Position numbers and translations under genes: made by a program. DNA of 49,460 nucleotides from an uncultured Saprospiraceae bacterium (lineage in GTDB: Bacteria; Bacteroidota; Bacteroidia; Chitinophagales; Saprospiraceae), in assembly GCA_937923345.1 (NCBI GenBank), contig CAKZVJ010000011.1:1-49460 (forward strand), in the 5' to 3' direction. Below are positions 16,839 through 25,174 of the stretch, in pieces (the first letter of the stretch is position 1; every line of letters begins with the position of its first letter). The notes below the pieces were generated by a model. That model worked only from the letters and a program-made list of their open reading frames with translations. It did not search any database and was not told where the DNA came from.

Positions 16839-17151
16839 TTCGGCTCCGAAAAGTCGAGAAACCGCAAGTTTACTCTTTTGACGATATTACCCCTTTTCTC
16901 AATGAGCTGATGCCTGTGCGACAACTAGTTGGCGTGCCTGTGCGACAACTAGTTGGCGTGCCTGTGCGACAACTAGTTGGCGTGCCTGTGCGACAACTAG
17001 TTGGTGTGCTATTGCATCACTTCATTTCCAAAAGCAAAAACCATATTCAAAATAATTCACTTTATGGAGTTTGTCATTCTTCAAAGTGGCCCCATGCACC
17101 TCATCCAAAATAGTTCATTTTTTGCAATCCGCTTCTTTCCAGAGTGGACTC
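16839..17151 (-). mobile_element. MITE-like element, copy 1, carrying a tandem repeat in its loop
   Basis: Read from 17151 downward it aligns with the element at 33182-33342. It starts GAGTCCACTC, then AGCGGATTGCAAAAAATGAA and TATTTTGGATGA. Later come ATTGAGAAAA, AATATCG, CAAAAGAGT and the end GACTTTTCGGAGC. It is longer (313 against 161 bp) because of an internal partial duplication (GTGAATTATTTTGAAT) and the 96-bp tandem array at 16912-17007. The flanking 6-mers (ATATTT/TCATTT) only partly match, so any target duplication has decayed. It almost fills the gap between the DUF4442 and DUF389 genes. Confidence 0.7.
16912..17007. repeat. Four tandem copies of a 24-bp repeat
   Basis: The unit begins GCCTGTGCGACAACTAG and ends TTGGCGT. 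Copies 1-3 (16912-16983) are identical and the fourth (16984-17007) differs by one base (TTGGTGT). Each contains the 10-bp palindrome CAACTAGTTG. The array is enclosed by TGATGC (16908-16913) and GCATCA (17014-17019), the arms of a hairpin that in the other element copy has a 4-nt loop. In one frame it would read PVRQLVGV four times, but I do not regard that frame as a gene. Confidence 0.95.
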
Positions 17152-17156
17152 TCATT

Positions 17157-18587
17157 TCAATATTCAACAATAACTATGTTATCTAGCCTGGTTCTAACTT
17201 TGATAAATTCTCGTAACTTATCGTTATCTCCTTTTCTTTCTTTTTTCGATTTGATGCCACTCCAGTTTACCATAGCCATAGGGGCTTTAGTAGTACTTAT
17301 GAAGTCTGTACGAATAATGTCTTCAGCAATAGCAATTTCCTTAATTAGTGGAAAAATGGTTTTAACTTCTTTATAGATATTAAGAATGTCTGTTTGTTTC
17401 AAACTATCGATTTGTGATTCTAGCACCAACAGCTGATTGGCCTTTTTTTCATGAATAGCTTGCATATCTTCGAGCTGTTTTTGCAGCACCCCTTGCATAC
17501 CACTTACTTTATTGTTCAGCATTTTGATATCATCGTATGGTATCTGGTCTGACTGATAAGTTATGATCTCTACATTTTGCTTAAGCTCCTTTTCTAGCTC
17601 TGAATCACATTGAGCAAGGTACTCTACAGTGAGTGGATCTCCTATGACTTTAAGCAAGATTTGCAGTGTATCTTTTCCGCTTAAGCGAACGCCCTCCGCA
17701 AAAGTCCACTCAGACAATATAGTTTCCTTGGCTTTAATTTTATTTTTTAGATAGGCATCTACCTTTTGCTCAATCCTTACCTCATGCACCGTCTCATATA
17801 ATATTTTAGAAGCAGGCAATAGAATAATCAATGAAAAAAAGAGTATGAAGAGCCTACCCCTGTTCCGTTCCTTTGCATTCATATATTTCTTGTAGGGAAA
17901 CCTCAAAATCCTAATCACAATATAGGTAGTAATCGCTATGAAGCTTGAGTTCAAAAAGAATAAGTAAAAAGCATTGGTAAAAAAGGTCCATTCGCTATTG
18001 GCTAATCCAAATCCTGCCACACAAAGAGGAGGCATCAATGCAGTAGCAATAGCTACACCTGGTATCGCATTGGACTTATCTAATCGGGTAATAGATATAA
18101 CTCCGGCTAATCCACCAAAAATAGCCACCAATCCATCCAAGAACGTAGGCCTTGTTCTAGAAGCTATTTCGTCTGTAATACTTCCAAAGGGAGTTAATTT
18201 GAAGTATATAAAACTAGTCAATAGCGCTATTACGATAGCAATAGCAAAATGCTGCAAGGAAGCTTTAAGCGTTTCTTTATCATTGACACCAATCCCTAAT
18301 CCAATTCCTAGTATAGGCGACATTAAGGGAGAGATAAGCATGGCTCCAATGATGACTGCCGGTGAGTTTAAGTCTAAACCTAAAGAAGCTACCATAATGG
18401 AGCACATCAAAAGCCAAACATTGGCTCCTTTCATCCGTCTATTATTATGGATATTGGCCAGCGTTCCATCTCTATCCATACCATCCCTAATATCTACTAG
18501 GTCATGAAAAAACGCCTTAGTTGAATCCCAAAATTCTCCAATGCTCTGGTCTTTGAGTTTCTTTTTTTGATTCTGTTCTGTTGTCAT
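17157..18587 (-). CDS. DUF389 family membrane protein
   Basis: The start is placed at 18587 (MTTEQNQKKKLKDQS), giving 476 residues; ten more residues are possible upstream. Residues about 60-270 hold the DUF389 membrane domain with some six helices and the family's Gly/Pro-rich motifs: SPAVIIGAMLISPLMSPILG, GLVAIFGGLAGVISI, IPGVAIATALMPPLCVAGFGL. Another helix follows near 270 (LFILFFSLIILLPASKILY). The last 170 residues form a soluble part with a probable coiled coil (MQGVLQKQLEDMQAIHEKKA). The family is of unknown function. The stop codon is 5 bp from the end of the MITE-like element, so the transcript may run into it. Confidence 0.85.
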   Translation of the reverse strand: MTTEQNQKKKLKDQSIGEFWDSTKAFFHDLVDIRDGMDRDGTLANIHNNRRMKGANVWLLMCSIMVASLGLDLNSPAVIIGAMLISPLMSPILGIGLGIGVNDKETLKASLQHFAIAIVIALLTSFIYFKLTPFGSITDEIASRTRPTFLDGLVAIFGGLAGVISITRLDKSNAIPGVAIATALMPPLCVAGFGLANSEWTFFTNAFYLFFLNSSFIAITTYIVIRILRFPYKKYMNAKERNRGRLFILFFSLIILLPASKILYETVHEVRIEQKVDAYLKNKIKAKETILSEWTFAEGVRLSGKDTLQILLKVIGDPLTVEYLAQCDSELEKELKQNVEIITYQSDQIPYDDIKMLNNKVSGMQGVLQKQLEDMQAIHEKKANQLLVLESQIDSLKQTDILNIYKEVKTIFPLIKEIAIAEDIIRTDFISTTKAPMAMVNWSGIKSKKERKGDNDKLREFIKVRTRLDNIVIVEY

Positions 18588-18819
18588 GCTGTAAATATAT
18601 AAAAGTACTACTGCCACTCTGCACTTGAATATGTAGATATGGCTTTGAAATTTTAGTGTTAGATACTAATTTTTTATTGTGTATCATAGCCTTATGAAAA
18701 GGTAGATTGTAGCCTTCATTGTTAGACGTACTATTGGAATATGTTTTGTAGTTAGGGATGTTGCATAAAGGACTATGGATAATCAGATATAAGATCGCTC
18801 TGTATAGTAGAAAGTGACA

Positions 18820-18827
18820 TATATTTG
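18820..18827 (+). promoter_or_regulatory. Possible -7 box for the Gly/Ala-rich protein gene
   Basis: TATATTTG fits TAnnTTTG and would give a leader of about 45 nt to the ATG at 18879. No good TTG was seen at the expected distance upstream, so support is partial. Confidence 0.35.
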
Positions 18828-18878
18828 ATTATGCCGTCCTAAAAGTATTAAATAACTATAAAATCGAGTTTTAAAATT

Positions 18879-19340
18879 ATGATGGACTTATTAAAGAATA
18901 TGGTGATGCAGCAAATTGTAGGAAAAATGACTGGAGCCGCTTCAGGTGCAGTTGCTGAACAAGGAGCAGGAGCATTTATATCTATGATTCAAGAGAAATT
19001 GACTGGTGGTGGATTAGGCGATATCACATCTATGTTTTCTGGTGAAGGAGACGGTGGTAACATGGTAGCAGGATTTCAAGAAAAGCTTGGATCTATCATG
19101 CAAGAGCAAGGCATGTCTGCTGAAGAAGCTACGACTCAAGCATCAGGCATCGCTCCAGATGTATTTAACACTGTAAAAGAAAAATTTGCTTCATCTGACG
19201 CAGCTGATGCTGGATTTGATCTTTCTGCTCTAGCTGGTCTTGCTGGTGGAGCTGGATTAGGCGGAATCATGGATAGTGCCAAAGACGCACTTTCTGGTAA
19301 CGCTGGTGATCTACTAGGAAAGGCTAAAAATTTATTTTAA
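18879..19340 (+). CDS. Small Gly/Ala-rich protein (DUF937-like), unknown function
   Basis: The 153-residue product is rich in Gly, Ala, Met and Asp with no signal peptide. It consists of short helices separated by glycine-rich turns (GKMTGAASGAVAEQGAGAFI, ALAGLAGGAGLGGIMDSA) and ends in LLGKAKNLF. The composition and the 'helix-GG' pattern resemble YidB/DUF937-type proteins, which are of unknown function; this assignment is tentative. It stands alone, with a terminator shared by the convergent DUF1330 gene. Confidence 0.7.
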   Translation: MMDLLKNMVMQQIVGKMTGAASGAVAEQGAGAFISMIQEKLTGGGLGDITSMFSGEGDGGNMVAGFQEKLGSIMQEQGMSAEEATTQASGIAPDVFNTVKEKFASSDAADAGFDLSALAGLAGGAGLGGIMDSAKDALSGNAGDLLGKAKNLF

Positions 19341-19385
19341 CCTAAGATTTTTCTTCTAAAGAATAAAATAAATACCTTAAAATAT

Positions 19386-19420
19386 AAAGTCAATCCTTAT
19401 CAAAGGGTTGACTTTATTTA
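19386..19420 (+). terminator. Terminator of the Gly/Ala-rich protein gene
   Basis: AAAGTCAATCC (19386-19396) pairs with GGGTTGACTTT (19405-19415) with one G-U pair. It is followed by a T-rich tract. It overlaps the last bases of the convergent gene at 19414. Confidence 0.7.
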
Positions 19421-19797
19421 TTGGTACATAGTATTAATCTTGAATCTGCTAGGGCCTTTTTGCGCAGCTCTCCAGGATAATCTGGGCTGCTGATCATATT
19501 TATAAACTGACCTTTGGTGGCATATTCTATAATGAGGACTTTATCCCACTCTAGGTACTCACTAGGCCCAATAAGCGTAAAGTAAGGCTTGCCATCATAA
19601 ATCACCTTAGCCTCTGCCTCGAAGAAAAAAGGCATCACTGCTTTCATATATTCTTTGTACTGCTGGATACCGGTAAGTTCTGTGCCTGGTACCTTATCAA
19701 CAAACTTCAGCAGGTTGAGCATTTGAAATTTTTCTTCAATATCAAATTTCATAAATTCTAGATATTGACTTTTTGTGAGGTCTAGGTATGGGTCCAT
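19414..19797 (-). CDS. DUF1330 family protein
   Basis: The 127-residue cytoplasmic product fits the dimeric alpha-beta barrel family DUF1330. It shows FQMLNLLKF, QQYKEYMKAVMPFFFEAEAKVIYDG, WDKVLIIEYATKGQFINMISSPDY and the closing ALADSRLI. The family's role is unknown, although its fold resembles small monooxygenases and EthD. It is the last of three closely spaced minus-strand genes (gaps of 15 and 30 bp). Confidence 0.8.
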   Translation of the reverse strand: MDPYLDLTKSQYLEFMKFDIEEKFQMLNLLKFVDKVPGTELTGIQQYKEYMKAVMPFFFEAEAKVIYDGKPYFTLIGPSEYLEWDKVLIIEYATKGQFINMISSPDYPGELRKKALADSRLILCTNK

Positions 19798-19827
19798 GAT
19801 GATTAGGATTCTTTCTATGTATTGAAT

Positions 19828-20226
19828 TTATGAATTATCGTCGCTTTTAGGAAAAGTCAAATTGCCGCTGGTGTACGAATTTCCAAATGTCTTGACACAA
19901 GAATGTACTTGTGATATTGCATCCATCACCTGAGCTTCTGTAAGTTCAAGGAGAGGATGGATAAATGCAGCCCACAATACCCCATCAGAAGTGGCATACC
20001 TAGCGTCTAAGGCGGTGTGAAAATTAGCTTCCATACACTCCAATAACTCTCGTTCACCTATATCATCTAATTTGATAATAGGTGAAATGATGCGCATACG
20101 ATTGAAGTTTTCATCAGTCATGCACATAAATCCAACTTCATTGATTTCAAATTTCCAATGTCCCAGCGTCCCCTCGGTGAAGTTGCATGTACTTTTTATA
20201 ATGTTGTCTAAAATTTGATTGGTCAT
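19828..20226 (-). CDS. CesT/YbjN-like small protein ('molecular chaperone Tir' type)
   Basis: The 132-residue product contains FNRMRIISPI, then MEANFHTALDARYATSDGVLWAAFIHPL and a final helix plus YTSGNLTF. This is the pattern of a conserved group that databases tend to label CesT/Tir chaperone or YbjN-like. These share the fold of type III secretion chaperones, but no type III system is in the window, so the chaperone name should not be taken literally. No signal peptide is seen. It is probably cotranscribed with the neighbours on both sides. Confidence 0.65.
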   Translation of the reverse strand: MTNQILDNIIKSTCNFTEGTLGHWKFEINEVGFMCMTDENFNRMRIISPIIKLDDIGERELLECMEANFHTALDARYATSDGVLWAAFIHPLLELTEAQVMDAISQVHSCVKTFGNSYTSGNLTFPKSDDNS

Positions 20227-20241
20227 TAAAGTAAAATCAGT

Positions 20242-20466
20242 TTATGAAGTTTGTGAAATCGGTGGGTTCGGTTTTGCCAGTTGTAGATAGCTGAAGACAG
20301 AAAGGATAGACCCGATGAATAGGCTTGCCCAATTGACAGCTCTTAATCCTGCAAACAGAGCAGTACTATCTAAGAGGTAAATAGCAATATGGATAAGGCC
20401 ATGCAAGAAACATAGAAAGCCTAGGGCAGTCAGTACGGTATAAAAAATGGTTCTATAGTAAGACAT
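20242..20466 (-). CDS. Small two-helix membrane protein, unknown function
   Basis: The 74-residue product has two hydrophobic segments: about residues 8-30 (FYTVLTALGFLCFLHGLIHI) and 43-62 (AVNWASLFIGSILSVFSYL). No motif was recognised. It is the first gene of the three-gene minus-strand cluster (20466-19414), 15 bp ahead of the CesT-like gene, which supports its being real. Confidence 0.6.
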   Translation of the reverse strand: MSYYRTIFYTVLTALGFLCFLHGLIHIAIYLLDSTALFAGLRAVNWASLFIGSILSVFSYLQLAKPNPPISQTS

Positions 20467-20662
20467 AGATTAATGCGTTTAAGTGCTTGTAAAAACTAGA
20501 AATATGATTCCCTTTACAGAGTCGCCAAACAATGCAATGCCGCCTCAGCTCACTGTCAATGGCGTACTGATATATTTCTTTTCTAAAGATACCTTTATAT
20601 TATTGATTATAAAATCGAATCGTCTAAGTCAGAATAATTATAAATAAGCCTATTTTTTTTTT

Positions 20663-20813
20663 GCGTAAGGGATGGGAAGTATAGCCACCAAAGTGGCTAG
20701 TCCGAATGGATGGAGGCCTGGATGTGTGCATGAAGGACCGGAGCGGAGAGCAGTACTGGACAGCCCGACCTCCTGCCTGTATAGCTTGTAGGGAAGCCCG
20801 CAGGTGGATACGC
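20663..20813 (+). repeat. Structured intergenic element, family 1 copy B
   Basis: The ends pair: GCGTA (20663-20667) with TACGC (20809-20813), followed by CCAAATA as in copy A. Just inside is GGGATGGGAA, then the hairpin TAGCCAC/GTGGCTA (20682-20688/20693-20699). This has the same length as in copy A with three different base pairs. The core reads GACCGGAGCG ... TGGACAGCCCGACC, and the last helix is CCTGC/GCAGG (20772-20776/20800-20804) around a GGGAAG loop. A T-run of ten precedes it. It lies between the divergent small membrane protein gene and lepA. Confidence 0.8.
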
Positions 20814-20937
20814 CCAAATAATCCACTCTAAAATGAGGAAAAGCAGGGTAATTGACTAACAAAAGCTATCAAATACAGTTAATATATGGAAGGTAGACAA
20901 AATGGGATAATCCAGCCTACCACAGTATCTAAAATAG

Positions 20938-20945
20938 TATATTTG
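20938..20945 (+). promoter_or_regulatory. Possible -7 box just upstream of lepA
   Basis: TATATTTG ends 6 bp before the lepA ATG at 20952, so the predicted transcript start falls at or next to the start codon (possible leaderless mRNA). No matching TTG was found about 20 bp upstream, so this is weak. Confidence 0.3.
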
Positions 20946-20951
20946 CGGTCT

Positions 20952-22742
20952 ATGAAGAACATGAGAAATTTTTGTGTGATTGCCCATATTGATCATGGGA
21001 AGAGTACGTTGTCGGATCGGTTGCTGGAATTTACCCAGACGATTAATGAGCGGGCTATGCAGAATCAGGCTTTGGATGATATGGATATCGAGAGAGAGCG
21101 TGGCATCACCATCAAAAGTCATGCAATCCAAATGTACTACAAGCACACGGATGGGGAAAAATATGTCTTCAATCTGATTGATACGCCGGGTCACGTGGAT
21201 TTCTCATATGAGGTGTCACGATCCATCGCTGCTTGTGAGGGTGCGCTGCTGTTAGTAGATGCTTCTCAAGGGATACAGGCACAGACCATTTCTAACTTAT
21301 ACTTGGCTATCGAGAATGATCTCGACATCGTGCCTGTGATCAACAAGGTGGATATGGAGTCCGCTGATGTAGAGGTGGTGAGTGATCAGATTATTGATTT
21401 GATTGGTTGCAAAAAAGAGGATATAGTGCTCGCGTCTGGAAAGACAGGTTTGGGAGTTCCTGAATTGATGGCAGAAATCGTGGATAAAATCCCTGCTCCT
21501 AGCGGAGACCCTAAAGCGCCTTTACAAGCTTTAATTTTTGATTCTGTATTTAACCCCTACCGCGGAGTGATCGCCTACTTTAGAATCTATAATGGCACCA
21601 TGCGCAAGGGAGACCTCGTGCGCTTTGTGAATACGGAAAAAGAATACCATGCCGATGAAATCGGTATCCTACAAATGGATATGGTACCGAATAAAGAATT
21701 GAGTGCTGGAAATGTGGGCTACATCATCACAGGTATCAAGACGAGTAGTGAAATCAAGGTGGGTGATACGATGACCCTCGCTAGCAATCAGTGCGATAAG
21801 GCGATTGACGGATTTGAGGATGTGAAGCCGATGGTATTCGCTGGTATCTTCCCGCTAGATAATGACGACTTTGAGGACTTGAGAGATAGTCTCGAGAAAC
21901 TACAATTGAATGATGCTTCGTTGGTGTTTGAGCCTGAATCTTCCGCGGCCCTGGGTTTTGGGTTTAGATGTGGATTTTTGGGGATGCTGCACTTGGAGAT
22001 TATTCAAGAGCGACTGTCGCGTGAGTTTGATCAAGAGGTGATCACGACGATTCCTAACGTATCCTACTATGCATACACGACCAAGGGCGAAAAACTACTG
22101 GTGAACACGCCTACGGAACTACCAGATTCTAATCATCTAGACAGAGTGGAAGAGCCATTTATTATAGCGCAGATTATCACCAAGCCAGAATATATAGGCC
22201 CGATCATGAAGCTGACCATGGAGAAGCGTGGTATAATGACCAAACAAAACTACCTCACTCCAGAGCGGGTAGAGATGAGTTTTGAATTGCCCTTGGCAGA
22301 AATTGTTTTTGATTTTTATGATAGATTAAAATCTATATCTCGCGGATATGCTTCATTTGATTATGCTCCACTGGAGTATCGTGCATCCCATATCGTGAAG
22401 ATGGATATGCTGCTCAATGGTAATTCTGTAGATGCACTTTCTGCCTTGGTACATAAAGATAATGCTTTTGCTTTTGGTAAAAAGATATGTGGTAAACTGA
22501 AAGGCTTACTGCCAAGACAACAGTTTGTGATCGCTATCCAAGCGTCTATTGGCGCAAAGATTATCGCTAGAGAAACCATCTCAGCGATGCGTAAGGATGT
22601 GACTGCAAAGTGCTACGGTGGTGATATCACTCGTAAGCGAAAACTGCTGGAAAAGCAGAAAAAAGGTAAGAAAAAGATGAGAAGCATCGGTAATGTTGAG
22701 GTCCCACAAAAGGCATTTTTAGATGTACTGAAGTTGGATTAA
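20952..22742 (+). CDS. lepA: Elongation factor 4 (LepA)
   Basis: The start is set at 20952 ([20 protein letters not shown]), giving 596 residues, the usual length; the 22 residues before it in the frame are not conserved. It is a translational GTPase with the G1 loop [10 protein letters not shown]3 DTPGHVD and G4 NKVD. Domain II, EF-G-like domains and the LepA-specific C-terminal domain follow, ending [17 protein letters not shown]. It acts on ribosomes and is implicated in back-translocation or initiation. It is a single-gene unit with a strong terminator downstream and structured repeat B upstream. Confidence 0.97.
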   Translation: MKNMRNFCVIAHIDHGKSTLSDRLLEFTQTINERAMQNQALDDMDIERERGITIKSHAIQMYYKHTDGEKYVFNLIDTPGHVDFSYEVSRSIAACEGALLLVDASQGIQAQTISNLYLAIENDLDIVPVINKVDMESADVEVVSDQIIDLIGCKKEDIVLASGKTGLGVPELMAEIVDKIPAPSGDPKAPLQALIFDSVFNPYRGVIAYFRIYNGTMRKGDLVRFVNTEKEYHADEIGILQMDMVPNKELSAGNVGYIITGIKTSSEIKVGDTMTLASNQCDKAIDGFEDVKPMVFAGIFPLDNDDFEDLRDSLEKLQLNDASLVFEPESSAALGFGFRCGFLGMLHLEIIQERLSREFDQEVITTIPNVSYYAYTTKGEKLLVNTPTELPDSNHLDRVEEPFIIAQIITKPEYIGPIMKLTMEKRGIMTKQNYLTPERVEMSFELPLAEIVFDFYDRLKSISRGYASFDYAPLEYRASHIVKMDMLLNGNSVDALSALVHKDNAFAFGKKICGKLKGLLPRQQFVIAIQASIGAKIIARETISAMRKDVTAKCYGGDITRKRKLLEKQKKGKKKMRSIGNVEVPQKAFLDVLKLD

Positions 22743-22773
22743 TTCCTTCTAAATACTCTGAGTATATAAAAAA

Positions 22774-22809
22774 AGCGCCACCTTAATTTTTTTAGGGTGG
22801 CGCTTTTTG
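22774..22809 (+). terminator. lepA terminator
   Basis: AGCGCCACC (22774-22782) pairs with GGTGGCGCT (22796-22804). The stem can be extended through TTAA/TTAG, and a T-run follows. It lies 32 bp past the lepA stop. Confidence 0.9.
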
Positions 22810-22934
22810 TTGTTTTTGAGGGAATTGTATGTGTCAAAAAATATGTCTCTCAAACGACAAAGTACCTCCGCTCTACAACCTAGGCTCCGTATCAAATGTT
22901 ATGTCTTCATTATTAAAAACAAAAAAAAATTATA

Positions 22935-23513
22935 ATGAAATACACATTTTTGTTTCTCACTGCAGTAGCGATGACGCTATTTTCTTTCAGCACAGTAAAA
23001 GTGGAAATAGCAAAAGTTGACTTGGATGCGAGTACAGTAGAATGGAAAGCTAGCAAAGTAACGGGAAAGCATAATGGAACTATCGATATCAAAGATGGCG
23101 ACCTAACGTTTACGGATGGTGTATTGAGTGGAGGTACGTTCACTATGGATATGACTACCATCACATGTACTGATTTGGACGGCGGGACGGCTGCTAAACT
23201 CAATGGGCACTTAAAGTCAGCTGACTTTTTTGCTGTAGAGGAATATCCAACTTCGACTTTAGTCATCAAAGAGGTATACTCTAGAGGCACCGAAGGCGAA
23301 TATAAAGTGGTTGCAGATATCACTATAAAAGGAACTACAGAGGAGATTAAATTCAACACAGTATTAAAAGACGGAACAGGTAAAGCGACCATCGTTTTGG
23401 ACCGTACTGACTATAATGTAAAGTATGGATCTGGTTCTTTTTTCTCTAATCTAGGAGACAAGACCATTCACGATGAATTTACCCTAGATGTTAGTCTAGG
23501 ATATACTATGTAG
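22935..23513 (+). CDS. YceI-like lipid-binding family protein, exported
   Basis: The 192-residue product has a signal peptide (about residues 1-21, LTAVAMTLFSFSTVKVE) and the YceI lipocalin-like domain. Visible features are VEWKASKVTGKHNGTIDIKDG, TFTMDMTTITCTDLDG, LNGHLKSADFFAVEEYPTS, TLVIKEVY, VVADITIKGTTEEI and the final FSNLGDKTIHDEFTLDV. YceI proteins bind isoprenoids such as polyprenyl chains in the periplasm. The length is typical. It has its own terminator and lies between lepA and a small-RNA candidate. Confidence 0.93.
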   Translation: MKYTFLFLTAVAMTLFSFSTVKVEIAKVDLDASTVEWKASKVTGKHNGTIDIKDGDLTFTDGVLSGGTFTMDMTTITCTDLDGGTAAKLNGHLKSADFFAVEEYPTSTLVIKEVYSRGTEGEYKVVADITIKGTTEEIKFNTVLKDGTGKATIVLDRTDYNVKYGSGSFFSNLGDKTIHDEFTLDVSLGYTM

Positions 23514-23544
23514 CGATGCGATAAACATAAGCGGTATAAAAGTT

Positions 23545-23583
23545 AAAAGCACTTATCTGATAAATAGATAAGTGCTTTTTTTT
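23545..23583 (+). terminator. Terminator of the YceI-like gene
   Basis: A 14-bp perfect stem AAAAGCACTTATCT/AGATAAGTGCTTTT (23545-23558/23566-23579) with a 7-nt loop runs into a T-run. Confidence 0.92.
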
Positions 23584-23590
23584 ATATTTT

Positions 23591-23622
23591 TTGCTGTTTG
23601 TTTATCAATTATATTATATTTG
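23591..23622 (+). promoter_or_regulatory. Promoter for a candidate small RNA
   Basis: TTG at 23591-23593 and TATATTTG at 23615-23622, 21 bp apart, match the Bacteroidota consensus. The predicted start is about 23629, within an otherwise gene-free stretch. Confidence 0.5.
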
Positions 23623-23628
23623 AGACTA

Positions 23629-23807
23629 ATATATAACGGATGATGTTACCTAGAATATATATCATTCGTAATGTGCAATCGAGTTTTACAAGAAAATTGT
23701 TAAAAATATATAAAGATCTTTGTGGTCATCTTTCTTATATGTGCCTTGAAGCACTAAAGAATGACTTTTATCAGAGCCATTGGAGTAGGGTCCATGGCTC
23801 TTTTTTT
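23629..23807 (+). ncRNA. Candidate small RNA, about 180 nt
   Basis: The region begins after a good promoter and ends in a strong terminator: AGAGCCAT (23773-23780) and ATGGCTCT pair with the run of seven T residues at 23801-23807. Within it are smaller hairpins, AAAGAT/ATCTTT around 23716-23737 and GTGC/GCAC around 23742-23755. A 67-codon frame starts at 23640 but runs through the terminator and looks non-coding. The downstream gene is on the other strand. No known RNA family was recognised. Confidence 0.45.
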
Positions 23808-23884
23808 GGCCAGCCAATTTCCTTAAAGAAAAGCTGTAAGTGAGCCTATCAAACAGTGCAGATATTCAATAGATTAACCTTACT

Positions 23885-25174
23885 TCAAAGTATTTTTTTG
23901 TTTTTGTCATTGGGCTTAATGATTAATCTTAGCGACTGATCGTAGGTAAAATAATTCCAAATCCAATTGATAAATACCATCACTTTGTTCTTTACTCCAA
24001 GTATAGAAAATAGATGTACAAATAGCCAAACCAACCAAGCAAAAAAGCCTTTAAATTTGAATTTTGGTAAATCTACTACAGCCCTATTGCGCCCGATGGT
24101 AGCCATTGAGCCAAGATCTTTATACCTAAATGTTTTTTCACATATGTCATTTTGGATGTTCAAGAGGTGTTTTGCCAAGAATTTTCCTTGCTGAATGGCT
24201 ACTTGAGCCAGTTGTGGATGGCCGTGAGGCAAGTCATCGGTTTGCATAGCAGCGATATCCCCTACTGCAAAGACATTGTCTATTCCAATGACTTTGCACT
24301 GAGCGTCCACCAGTAGCCTTCCAGATCTGTTGTAACAGGTATCAGACAGACCAGCGATTGATGTACCCTTTACTCCTGCCGCCCAAATAACTTTGTTGCT
24401 TCTAATTTTTGTGCCATCATTCATAGACACGAATTTTCCATCATAGTCTACCACTCTGGTGTTTAGTTTGATTTTGACGTCCATTTCTTCCAAAAATTTC
24501 AAAGCCCCTTTTGACGCGTTTTCAGACATTCCATTGAGAAGACAAGAAGCCCCTTGTACTATGTATATATCCACCTCTTGATTATCAAGTTCTGCATAAT
24601 CCTTGGGCAGTATATACCTCTTCATTTCAGCTAGAGCACCCGCAACTTCTACACCTGTAGGGCCACCGCCGACGATAACCATATCTATTAGCCCTTGTCG
24701 TTCTTCATAATCTGTAGTCACCAATGCTTTTTCATAATCGGACAATATCTGATTTCTCAGATAAAGGGCCTCAGATACTGACTTCATAGGAATGGTCTTT
24801 TGAGCCAACTCTTCGTTGCCAAAATAATTTGAGTCTACACCAGTAGAAATAATCAAAGCATCATACCTTAGAGGCCCCAGGGAGGTCTTTATTATTTGCT
24901 TATGAATATCTACACTTTCTAACTGTGTAACGCGAATGAATACATTTTTCTTTTTCTGAAATAGCTTTCGAAGCGGAAAACTAATAGCACTTGGTTCAAG
25001 CCCTGCCATGGCCACTTGATAAAACAAAGGCTGAAATTGATGGTAGTTGTTTTTGTCGATTAGTACTAGCTGTACATTTTGATTGGCCATTTTTTGTGCA
25101 AAGGCTAAACCTCCAAAGCCGGCTCCGACAACGACGATTCTCTTTTGATCAGTACTGGGTATATTGATAGTCAT
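23885..25174 (-). CDS. ndh: Type II NADH dehydrogenase (NDH-2)
   Basis: The 429-residue flavoprotein transfers electrons from NADH to the quinone pool without pumping protons. The first Rossmann motif is VVVGAGFGGLAFA (residues 14-26, FAD). The second, VIVGGGPTGVEVAGALAE (about residues 167-184), binds NADH. The GDIAAM block near residue 300 (FAVGDIAAMQTD) completes the FAD site, and HPQLAQVAIQQGKFLA follows. The hydrophobic and amphipathic C-terminal part (FFAWLVWLFVHLFSILGVKN, and FINWIWNYF) anchors the protein to the inner membrane. It has normal length and sits alone, divergent from the OmpA-family gene. Confidence 0.93.
   Translation of the reverse strand: MTINIPSTDQKRIVVVGAGFGGLAFAQKMANQNVQLVLIDKNNYHQFQPLFYQVAMAGLEPSAISFPLRKLFQKKKNVFIRVTQLESVDIHKQIIKTSLGPLRYDALIISTGVDSNYFGNEELAQKTIPMKSVSEALYLRNQILSDYEKALVTTDYEERQGLIDMVIVGGGPTGVEVAGALAEMKRYILPKDYAELDNQEVDIYIVQGASCLLNGMSENASKGALKFLEEMDVKIKLNTRVVDYDGKFVSMNDGTKIRSNKVIWAAGVKGTSIAGLSDTCYNRSGRLLVDAQCKVIGIDNVFAVGDIAAMQTDDLPHGHPQLAQVAIQQGKFLAKHLLNIQNDICEKTFRYKDLGSMATIGRNRAVVDLPKFKFKGFFAWLVWLFVHLFSILGVKNKVMVFINWIWNYFTYDQSLRLIIKPNDKNKKIL

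Noticed and set aside
16912-17007. Possible CRISPR array
   Set aside because: The 24-bp copies are directly adjacent with no spacers and no cas genes are nearby.
16835-17113. Open frame with PVRQLVGV repeated four times
   Set aside because: It reads through the MITE-like element and the tandem repeats, has no start signal or recognisable domain, and its repeat pattern follows directly from the DNA repeat.
19828-20226. Evidence for a type III secretion system
   Set aside because: A CesT/YbjN-like fold alone is widespread, and no other type III component is present.
20886-20951. Longer lepA start at 20886
   Set aside because: The 22 extra residues are not part of the conserved protein; the start at 20952 gives the normal 596-residue length.
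23640-23843. 67-codon frame
   Set aside because: It runs through a strong terminator (23773-23807) and has no coding-like composition; the region fits a small RNA better.
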